Below are positions 30,210 through 36,379 of a stretch of 36,379 nt of DNA, one piece after another (position 1 is the stretch's first letter; each line of letters begins with the position of its first letter). This DNA comes from a bacterium (lineage in GTDB: Bacteria; Armatimonadota; UBA5829). The notes below the pieces were generated by a model that saw only the letters and a program-made list of their open reading frames with translations, was not told where the DNA came from and searched no databases. The stretch covers positions 1 through 36,379 of the forward strand of contig JAJFTD010000072.1 in assembly GCA_021373255.1 (NCBI GenBank). Reading direction: 5' to 3'. A program made the position numbers and the translations under genes.

Positions 30210-31046
30210 GTGGCACTTGTAGTAAATTCACTCGCGAGCGGAAGCTCCGGCAATTGTATATTGGTTCGAGACGACAATACTGCGCTGCTTATAGACGCGG
30301 GCATTGGCATTCGGCGGATTGTGGCGGCGCTGGGTGATGTTGGAGTGGACCCGGCTGATCTCTCGGGTATTCTTATTACGCATGAGCATTCCGATCATAT
30401 CGCGGGTGCGGTGCGAATAGCGCGGCGGTATAGAGTGCCGCTGGTTGGAAATGCGCTTACGCTTCAGCGAATTAGTGATGCGGAAAACGTGCCGACGCGG
30501 GTGCTGGATGTGGACGAGGAGATGACCGTGGGAGAGCTGCTGGTCAGGCCGTTCCCGGTGTCGCACGACGCTGCTCAGCCAGTGGGATATGCGATATCTT
30601 CTAATTCTGCCACCGTTGTGAGCGCAACGGACACAGGGATACTCACCCCGAGGATACGAGATGAAGCAGCCGCGGCCGATTTACTGATATTGGAATCTAA
30701 TCACGATGAGGAGATGCTGCTCAAGGGACCCTACCCCTGGTATCTAAAGAAGCGCATCGCAGGCGAGAGAGGTCATATCTCCAACGATACTGCTTCCGGG
30801 CTGCTATTGGACCTTGCGGACTCAGGCAAGCTCATTTCTGTGTGGCTGGCGCACCTTAGCAAGACAAATAACAGCCCCAAAATGGCGCTAACTACTGCTC
30901 AATATCTTTTGTGGAGCTGTTTGGGGACGACTATGGATATAGATGTGGCTCTGCGTGATGTGCCGAGTCTCTGTTGGCGGCAGGCTGATCATGCTGCACA
31001 ATTGGGCTTGTTCACGCACGAATCTAAACTTTCTTGCGGCGTTTGA
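30210..31046 (+). CDS. Metallo-beta-lactamase-fold hydrolase, WalJ/YycJ-like
   Basis: The 278-residue protein starts at GTG 30210 and has the MBL-fold motifs: LASGSSGNCILVRDDNTALL at the N-terminus, ITHEHSDHIAG (metal ligands), PVSHDA (His), VVSATDTG (bridging Asp), and LILESNHDEEML; it ends near the ISVWLAHLSKTNN motif that is typical of the YycJ/WalJ group. Members of this group are probable exonucleases linked to DNA repair or cell-wall control. No ribosome site precedes the GTG, while TATAAT lies at 30198-30203, so the transcript may be leaderless. Its 3' end overlaps the convergent phosphatase gene by 23 bases. Confidence 0.85.
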   Translation: MALVVNSLASGSSGNCILVRDDNTALLIDAGIGIRRIVAALGDVGVDPADLSGILITHEHSDHIAGAVRIARRYRVPLVGNALTLQRISDAENVPTRVLDVDEEMTVGELLVRPFPVSHDAAQPVGYAISSNSATVVSATDTGILTPRIRDEAAAADLLILESNHDEEMLLKGPYPWYLKKRIAGERGHISNDTASGLLLDLADSGKLISVWLAHLSKTNNSPKMALTTAQYLLWSCLGTTMDIDVALRDVPSLCWRQADHAAQLGLFTHESKLSCGV

Positions 31047-32214
31047 TCACAAGCACGGCTACGTCATCGGCAAACTTTCCTCCGGCGTGACGCAGGGACT
31101 TGTCCACCAGATGCTCAACGATTGAGCGAGCTGAGGTATTTTGAGCTTCCGTTACCGCTTCCAGCGCCCTTGCTTCACCAAACTGCTCACCCCGTCCTTT
31201 TCGAGCCTCTATCAATCCGTCTGTATATGCTACCAGCACACCTCCCGGCTTGAGTTCACACTCCGTTGAGCTATAGCTGGTCTGCTCATCCACCGCAAGT
31301 GCCATTCCGCTTGCTGCCACCAACCGGCACCCCGTATCGCCAAGGATCGGATAAGGGTGACCGGCACTTACCAGTTCTACTTTCCCCGAATGGTCGTAGT
31401 GCAGCGCAAGGGCAGTGGCGAACTGGCCGGGCTTGAGTTCAGCCGCAAGCACACGGTTCACACGAGCCATCGCGTCGGTAAGGTCGGGGTTTTCACGCAT
31501 GAAGCCCCTGAAAAGGGAACGCAGCATCACCGAGTCAGCCACTGCTTCCAGCCCATGCCCTGAGAGATCACCGATTACGAACGCCGCGCTGTTGCCATCG
31601 AGTGTAAAGAAGTCGAGGAAATCTCCACCCAATTGAGCTCTTTCGCGCGCCGATATGTAGACGTGGGCAATATCAAGATCAACGGCACGTTTGGGTATAT
31701 CTGCAAGCAGACCCTCCTGCACAACTCTCCCGACTTCCGCCTGATCCAGGAGTTCTTTTCGATATGCCTCGAAATATGAAGTCGCGACAGCAGCTAGGGC
31801 AGCGTGCAGAAATTCGTCCATTGCAATGAACCAGCTCTGAGTTCGGGGAGACGGCGGATTGATGAGCAGCGGCAGGTAGCTCTCTTCAAGATAATGAATG
31901 CTTACAATCAGTGCTTCAAATGGATATTGTCTGTCTGCAAGCCTGCTTCCTGCATCTCCGAGCTCAGCCATGCACTGTTCGATGTCGCGCATACCGAGGC
32001 AGCGCAAGATGCTATCCAGCATTTCGGCAAAGATATGGCGTAAAGCCTTACGGGTAAGTCCCGGAGGTTCCCAAGCGTTACACTGGAGATCGACCCAATT
32101 GTCCAATATGCTCGTTTTGTGGGGAGAAAGCCGTTCGGCTATCTCTCGAAGAGCTTCCTTGTTATCCTCTGGAAACTCTATCATCCGGTATCCGGCGAAA
32201 CGGTATCCGTCCAC
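31024..32214 (-). CDS. PP2C-type (SpoIIE/RsbU-like) serine phosphatase
   Basis: The 396-residue protein has an N-terminal helical sensor-like region (residues 1-165) resembling RsbRD-type partner-switch domains, including LSPHKTSILDNWVDL and YPFEALIVSIHYLEES. The C-terminal SpoIIE phosphatase domain has the metal-binding Asp motifs AQLGGDFLDFF, VIGDLSGHGLEAVADS, LVAYTDGLIEAR and FADDVAVLVIK. Such enzymes dephosphorylate an anti-anti-sigma or STAS-domain protein in a partner-switching cascade. No STAS or anti-sigma gene is adjacent. The start is GTG 32214 with GGAG about 10 bases upstream; ATG 32184 is an alternative. Cytoplasmic, no membrane helix. It overlaps the convergent metallo-hydrolase gene. 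Confidence 0.88.
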   Translation of the reverse strand: MDGYRFAGYRMIEFPEDNKEALREIAERLSPHKTSILDNWVDLQCNAWEPPGLTRKALRHIFAEMLDSILRCLGMRDIEQCMAELGDAGSRLADRQYPFEALIVSIHYLEESYLPLLINPPSPRTQSWFIAMDEFLHAALAAVATSYFEAYRKELLDQAEVGRVVQEGLLADIPKRAVDLDIAHVYISARERAQLGGDFLDFFTLDGNSAAFVIGDLSGHGLEAVADSVMLRSLFRGFMRENPDLTDAMARVNRVLAAELKPGQFATALALHYDHSGKVELVSAGHPYPILGDTGCRLVAASGMALAVDEQTSYSSTECELKPGGVLVAYTDGLIEARKGRGEQFGEARALEAVTEAQNTSARSIVEHLVDKSLRHAGGKFADDVAVLVIKRRKKV

Positions 32215-32299
32215 GTCAAAACACTCCAGCTTGCCTTTGCTATTTGATTAATAACATAATAACACGTTTGGAGAATTTCGCCGAATCACTTTATACTTA

Positions 32300-33589
32300 T
32301 TATGCAATGCTGATTACGGCTTTAGCGGCGGTGTGGCCTGATCTTACGGCACTTTCGATAGTGGCAGGCCAATGGGTGTCGGTCCAATCACCCGCCAGGA
32401 ATAAATTGCCTAAATGAGTTTTGCTGGTGGGGCGAATGGCGTCGGTTCCTGGCGTGGTTGAGAATGTCGCCCGCCTGGCTGTGTACAGCACGGCGCGTTT
32501 TAGCGCAGGCTTTCTTCGTCCTGCCACTTTAGTCACAGCCTTGTCCGCGAGGTGTATGATCTCATTCGCGCTGAAGCCGATTAAGTTGTCGGCGGCGCTA
32601 GCTACTGTTTGCACATAGTTGAACTTCTGTCCGAACCCACCGGACTTGTTGAACACCCACTGGAACGGCTCGCCCATCACGCATGCCTGGTCGAAATCGA
32701 GATTGCCATCTTCATAGAACAGATGTGCGCTGATTATCGGGTGCCACGTCATCTCTTCCGCAGCCGGGGTCTGAAACCCCATTTCCGTGAGTGACCACGG
32801 CGGCACTGCGCATACATAATAGTCATAAGCCAGCTCTTCTCCACCCGCGAGGGTTATTGAGCGTATGTGATCGCCCTCGATATTAAGTCTCTCGACTCTG
32901 GCGCACGTTCTCACTTCCCTACCCCGCTTACAGAGGTATCTCAGCGCGGGCCCCTCGATTACTTGCATGAGTGGAGCCTTGGGTACGCCGAGTTTGCAAC
33001 TGTTCCGGCTTCCCATCAGGATTTTAGTTAGCACCATTCTGGCATATCTGGCAGATGCCTGGTGAAGTTCTTCGTTCAAAGCGGAGATCAACACAGGCTC
33101 AATAACACGTTCGACCAGCACTCGTGGGCAGCGAAGCGATTGTAGATAATCAAGAGCAGTCTGCTCCTTGCCGGGGTTCCTGCGGGCGATGCCGGCCATC
33201 ACGCGCGCGAGGCTGATCTTGTCGCGTGTGGAGATAAACCTGGTGCCGATGATTGACGGCGCTAAATGCAATGGTGCGGGCAGCAGCGAAGCCTTCACCG
33301 ACAGCGCCTCCCCCGATTCATCCACAATCCGCACTTCGTCCTTGAAATCTACCAGCGCAGAGGAGCCCAGTTTGGCCAGGAACTTTTTAGCAGCCGAGCA
33401 GCAGCCCAGAAGCACGTGCTGGCAGTTGTCTATAGTAGCTCCGGATTCCTTCTCACGAAAAGAGTGTGCTCTTCCACCGAGGTAATTCTTCGCTTCGAGG
33501 ACAACTACATCCAGCCCGGCATCAACAAGTTCGCATGCGCATGCAAGACCAGCGATGCCCCCACCTATAACCGCAACTGTGGCAGATAT
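32300..33589 (-). CDS. hpnE: Squalene-synthesis FAD oxidoreductase HpnE, apparent AUA start
   Basis: The full reading frame encodes 429 residues. The FAD-binding fold VAVIGGGIAGLACACEL is at residues 5-21, followed by VVVLEAKNYLGGRAHSF; the C-terminal FAD motif is LFLAGDWTDTHWPATIESAVRSG. HpnE reduces hydroxysqualene to squalene. The Rossmann fold lies upstream of the first GTG (33415), so that start is too late. No ATG, GTG or TTG is present between the upstream in-frame stop and the fold. ATA at 33589-33587 sits 6 bases after GGGGAGG, exactly where a start should be. The gene overlaps hpnD by 25 bases. A sequencing error is possible. Confidence 0.88.
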   Translation of the reverse strand: MSATVAVIGGGIAGLACACELVDAGLDVVVLEAKNYLGGRAHSFREKESGATIDNCQHVLLGCCSAAKKFLAKLGSSALVDFKDEVRIVDESGEALSVKASLLPAPLHLAPSIIGTRFISTRDKISLARVMAGIARRNPGKEQTALDYLQSLRCPRVLVERVIEPVLISALNEELHQASARYARMVLTKILMGSRNSCKLGVPKAPLMQVIEGPALRYLCKRGREVRTCARVERLNIEGDHIRSITLAGGEELAYDYYVCAVPPWSLTEMGFQTPAAEEMTWHPIISAHLFYEDGNLDFDQACVMGEPFQWVFNKSGGFGQKFNYVQTVASAADNLIGFSANEIIHLADKAVTKVAGRRKPALKRAVLYTARRATFSTTPGTDAIRPTSKTHLGNLFLAGDWTDTHWPATIESAVRSGHTAAKAVISIA

Positions 33590-34470
33590 GGCCGACCTCC
33601 CCTGATTTTAGACATTAGTAGTGCCTTTGCCGCAATAGAGAGCTTCTGTGCTTTTGGGAGCGACACGTGGCCCGTGAATACATCACCCGGGTTCTCATCT
33701 ATCCGGTTAAGCAAACTTGAGTAAATCTCGATCATCGCGCACAGCCCTGGCCTGCCCGACCCGTTGATCATCGGTACCAGCGGTAGGGCGGCATTGTAGT
33801 AATCGTATGCGCGTTGTGTCTCAAACTTCATCAACCTGAAAAACCTGTCGTCGCGCACTCCGTTGGAAAGATCCTCCGCGCTGTATTGAAATGCCCATAG
33901 ATCTTCCTCAGGAATATAGATGCGCCCCCGCTCGGCATCTTCTTTGACATCGCGCAGTATGTTTGTCAACTGGAACGCTATCCCGCAGTATTCCGCATAA
34001 CGCCTGGCATTAGGGCTGTCGAATCCGAATATGTGTATGCACACAAGGCCCACCACCGATGCCACCTTGTAGCAATAGCTGTAGAGATCTTCGAATGTCT
34101 TATAGGTATCTACGGTCAAGTCCATTGCTGCGCCGTCGATGAGCTGGTGAAAATAATCCAGTGGAATGCCGTACTTCTTGATTGTGTCATGGAATGCGGG
34201 GAGTATGAGGCTGCTGCTGTAGTCACCATGTATACTCATATTTAGTGACGATCGCCACTTTTCCAGCATAGCCTGCCGATCCCGGCCTACATCAGGATCA
34301 TCGGCGATGTCGTCGCAATAACGCATAAATGCGTACACGGCGCACATTGCATCGCTTTTCTCGCGTGGAAGCACAATGAATGAGTAATAAAAATTGCCTG
34401 CACGCTTTTTTGCCACATCGCGGCAGTATTTATATGATAGGTGGAGTTCACCCTGGGAAGCCATCTTCAT
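33565..34470 (-). CDS. hpnD: Presqualene diphosphate synthase HpnD
   Basis: The 301-residue protein is a trans-isoprenyl diphosphate synthase of the squalene/phytoene synthase family. The two Asp-rich motifs are YCDDIADDPD (residues 51-60) and NILRDVKEDAERGRIYIPEEDL. Other typical segments are YFHQLIDGAAMDLTVDTY and YCYKVASVVGLVCIHIFG. HpnD joins two farnesyl diphosphates head to head to give presqualene diphosphate, which HpnC and HpnE take on to squalene. It is eight bases downstream of hpnC and overlaps hpnE. The AAAGGA at the end of hpnC serves as its ribosome site. Neighbour order rather than sequence alone separates HpnD from HpnC. Confidence 0.92.
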   Translation of the reverse strand: MKMASQGELHLSYKYCRDVAKKRAGNFYYSFIVLPREKSDAMCAVYAFMRYCDDIADDPDVGRDRQAMLEKWRSSLNMSIHGDYSSSLILPAFHDTIKKYGIPLDYFHQLIDGAAMDLTVDTYKTFEDLYSYCYKVASVVGLVCIHIFGFDSPNARRYAEYCGIAFQLTNILRDVKEDAERGRIYIPEEDLWAFQYSAEDLSNGVRDDRFFRLMKFETQRAYDYYNAALPLVPMINGSGRPGLCAMIEIYSSLLNRIDENPGDVFTGHVSLPKAQKLSIAAKALLMSKIRGGRPYLPQLRL

Positions 34471-34478
34471 TCAGAGAA

Positions 34479-35396
34479 TTATCCTTTCACGCGAACTACG
34501 TTTGCCAGTCGCCTGGCGCCCCAACTCATCATCAGCCATATCTTCTGCGACCGGGGCACTGTGATGTGTTTGCGGAACACGTTGCAACTATGCAGCTCGA
34601 TAGAGCGCAGGAGAGCCATTCCGCCTCTGGTGAACAGCTCTACATCTGCAGCCCCGATTCCTGTGATCAGTTGTGGGAGGCGTGAACCACGCTCAAAGAG
34701 TTCCCGCGTCCTTGCTATCTCAAACCGCATCATTCGCACGAAGCTCGCATTCACAATTCCATTTTTAAGCTCTGCCTCTGAATAGCCGAACCGCTTCATG
34801 TCTTCCTGAGGGATGTAGATGCGCCCTTTGGAGTAGTCAACAGCGATGTCTTGCCAGAAGTTAGCGAGTTGAAGGGCTGTACAGGTAGAATCGGATAGTT
34901 GCTGCCTGTGCTCGTCCCTGTATCCGAGCAAGTGCAGCATGATTCTTCCGACGGGGTTAGCTGATCGCGTGCAGTAGTCCAAGAGCTGATCAAAAGTCTC
35001 GTAGCGGTTAACGCTCTGATCTTGTATGAACGCGCTGATCAAATCATCGAAAGGCTGCATAGGCAGATCATATGCCTTAACAGTCTCCGACAACGCCCGA
35101 AAAACAGGATGCCCAGGCACTCCTTCAAAACATTTATGAAGTTCCCCTCGCCACCATTCCAGCAGTCGCAGCGATAGAGCTGGATCGCCTGTTTCGTCCG
35201 CAAGGTCGTCGCATACCCGGCAGTAGGCGTAGATATTGTAAAAGTGCTGCTTGATCTTGCGCGGTAGGAACACCGAGCCTACAGTGAAGTTCTCGTAATG
35301 GCTCCGCGACAGCCTCGCGCACAAATCTTCCGGCACTGTTACCGCGGGGTCCAACCCCTCGAACATTTGTAGTGTCCGGGTACTCATCAAATTCAT
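34479..35396 (-). CDS. hpnC: Hydroxysqualene synthase HpnC
   Basis: The 305-residue protein is the second squalene/phytoene-synthase-family member of the operon. Its Asp-rich motifs are CDDLADETGD (residues 62-71) and NFWQDIAVDYSKGRIYIPQEDM; the first half has SHYENFTVGSVFLPRKIKQH, which is typical of HpnC. HpnC converts presqualene diphosphate to hydroxysqualene. It is first of three genes (hpnC-hpnD-hpnE) that together replace eukaryotic-type squalene synthase and feed hopanoid or other triterpene synthesis. The start may be ATG 35396 or 35387; GATAGAG lies upstream and the promoter region is shared with dxs. Confidence 0.92.
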   Translation of the reverse strand: MNLMSTRTLQMFEGLDPAVTVPEDLCARLSRSHYENFTVGSVFLPRKIKQHFYNIYAYCRVCDDLADETGDPALSLRLLEWWRGELHKCFEGVPGHPVFRALSETVKAYDLPMQPFDDLISAFIQDQSVNRYETFDQLLDYCTRSANPVGRIMLHLLGYRDEHRQQLSDSTCTALQLANFWQDIAVDYSKGRIYIPQEDMKRFGYSEAELKNGIVNASFVRMMRFEIARTRELFERGSRLPQLITGIGAADVELFTRGGMALLRSIELHSCNVFRKHITVPRSQKIWLMMSWGARRLANVVRVKG

Positions 35397-35887
35397 CTCT
35401 ATCTATAAAATCAGCCCGCATAGCTTCTCTATGGTGAATAACGTGTGTGTGAGATCATTATCCTACTTCAGATAATGCCCCTTATTTAATGGTAAGTCGC
35501 CTGCGGATGTTTGTCAACGTTTCACCAGAGCTCGCTTGCTCCCATCAGATCGATCGCCAGCAGCATTATATGCGAACCAGAAGCCGAATGTTGCGCAATT
35601 AATGACTTTTCTTCTTCTCCAAAACCTGGTATTCTTTATTTGCTGGTAGCTTGCTTCTTCGCGTTTTGAGACTGATCAGCCCGATCTTGCCAGGATCGGG
35701 CGGAGCCAGGCCATCAGATCAGCTTCCGGCTGTCTGAGGGATTTTACCCCGGTTGGTCTAAGGAACCTCCCTGTCCCAAACACTCCGCCCACACGCATAT
35801 GTTATTGCCCATAAGCCGGGGTAATTAACCTTCCGCATGCGGGTGGTTTGCATGCGGCATGGCCCTGGGAACAAGCTATTACGGCTT
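35397..35887. other. Intergenic region between hpnC and dxs with structured elements
   Basis: This 491-base divergent spacer has no convincing ORF or tRNA. It contains a local hairpin CCCGATC/GATCGGG (35680-35700) and a long-range match GGGCGGAG (35698-35705) with CTCCGCCC (35783-35790). There is also a stem at 35715-35736 (CAGA/TCTG stacked on CAGC/GCTG), the pair TTACCCCGG (35744-35752) with CCGGGGTAA (35816-35824), and CCGCATGC/GCATGCGG (35833-35857) just before dxs. The two long pairs are interleaved, as in a pseudoknot or a switch. I did not recognise a known riboswitch class. The elements lie on the dxs side of the spacer and would be in its 5' leader. Confidence 0.5.
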
Positions 35888-36379
35888 ATGAAGAACAATA
35901 ATGGAAATCTATTAAACTCGCTAAATCTGCCCGACGACCTGAAATGCCTGTCAAATGCACAGATGAAGATATTGGCGGAAGAGGTCAGGGGCTTTATACT
36001 CGATGTAGTGAGCTCGAATGGCGGCCATCTAGCGGCTTCGCTGGGGGTTGTGGAACTGACGCTGGGCCTGCTGTCAGTGATGGATCTGCCGCACGACAGG
36101 ATAGTGTGGGACGTTGGTCACCAGAGCTACGCTCATAAAATCCTGACCGATAGACGCGACGCTTTTCCATCACTGAGAAAATCCGGTGGAATCAGTGGGT
36201 TCCCGAAACCATCCGAGAGTCTCTACGATGCCTTTGCTACGGGTCATGCCAGCACGGCTATATCTGCGGCGTTGGGGATAGCGCGCGGCAGGGACCTTTC
36301 CGGTGAACACTACAAGGTGGCTGCGGTAGTGGGTGACGGATCGATGGGTGGTGGGATGGCGTGGGAAGCCATCAATGAC
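35888..36379 (+). CDS. dxs: 1-deoxy-D-xylulose-5-phosphate synthase, N-terminal part (runs off window)
   Basis: An open frame from ATG 35888 reaches the window end (164 codons). It shows the DXS N-terminus: [23 protein letters not shown], then [19 protein letters not shown], then [22 protein letters not shown], then [34 protein letters not shown], and the TPP/Mg2+ motif [18 protein letters not shown] condenses pyruvate and glyceraldehyde-3-phosphate to DXP, the entry to the MEP pathway for isoprenoids. The usual GDGALTGG is GDGSMGGG here. It is divergent from hpnCDE, which consume the farnesyl diphosphate that the pathway yields. No clear ribosome site is seen before ATG 35888. Confidence 0.93.
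   Translation, partial: MKNNNGNLLNSLNLPDDLKCLSNAQMKILAEEVRGFILDVVSSNGGHLAASLGVVELTLGLLSVMDLPHDRIVWDVGHQSYAHKILTDRRDAFPSLRKSGGISGFPKPSESLYDAFATGHASTAISAALGIARGRDLSGEHYKVAAVVGDGSMGGGMAWEAIND

Noticed and set aside
32300-33415. HpnE starting at GTG 33415 (371 residues)
   Set aside because: This would remove the FAD-binding GGGIAG fold that is intact and in frame upstream to 33589.
35397-35887. TPP riboswitch or tRNA in the dxs leader
   Set aside because: The CUGAUGAGA and AACCUGAUCUGGAUAAUGCC-type blocks of the TPP aptamer are absent, and no cloverleaf with a T-psi-C loop was found.

Overview
This window is an ordinary bacterial chromosome segment of moderate G+C. It carries core replication, partition and biosynthesis genes interspersed with small regulatory and repeat elements. 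Outer-membrane-type and lipoprotein-type secreted proteins, a FlgM anti-sigma factor, hpnCDE squalene synthesis genes, a DXS isoprenoid entry enzyme and NlpC/P60 and FKBP proteins point to a flagellated, probably diderm, hopanoid-capable bacterium. Armatimonadota or a neighbouring deep phylum is my best guess, but only a guess. TTG and GTG starts are frequent (Gfo/Idh, dnaA, parB, the CBM9-like protein, the metallo-hydrolase).

Region by region. 1-4631: the tail of an NlpC/P60 peptidase, a cupin, then leftward genes for a Gfo/Idh oxidoreductase, the RNA ligase RtcB and a GT4 glycosyltransferase. 4674-5435: a REP-associated tyrosine transposase (RAYT) bracketed by inverted copies of a two-hairpin REP unit; a third unit lies alone at 23.07 kb. 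5470-8847: dnaA, recF and dciA on the minus strand. There is no dnaN, and a 350-bp spacer with DnaA-box-like sites separates dnaA from recF (candidate oriC). 9.0-13.0 kb: a structured 5' leader and outer-membrane-like barrel gene, a DUF2267-BON protein, and a secreted CBM9-like protein. 13.0-15.8 kb: an ABC exporter with N-terminal zinc ribbon and its DUF1854 partner. 15.8-18.2 kb: a purine-rich spacer, then parB (with an internal perfect parS) and parA. 18.3-18.9 kb: flgM behind a canonical c-di-GMP-I (GEMM) riboswitch and a sigma-28-like promoter.

19.2-22.3 kb: a membrane-anchored gluzincin, argJ and argC. 22.5-27.3 kb: an FKBP lipoprotein, an alkaline-phosphatase-fold/polytopic membrane protein, a secreted protein with an internal duplication, and a SpoU-family methyltransferase. 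27.5-32.2 kb: DUF1638, an acyl-CoA dehydrogenase, a HicBA pair, a WalJ/YycJ-like metallo-hydrolase and an RsbU-type phosphatase. 32.3-36.4 kb: the hpnC-hpnD-hpnE operon, divergent from dxs across a structured intergenic region.

The most interesting items are the c-di-GMP riboswitch on flgM, which links second-messenger level directly to the flagellar anti-sigma factor. Next come the RAYT/REP system with compensatory stem changes, the dnaA-recF origin without dnaN, the apparent AUA start of hpnE, and two unexplained structured leaders (before the barrel gene and before dxs).
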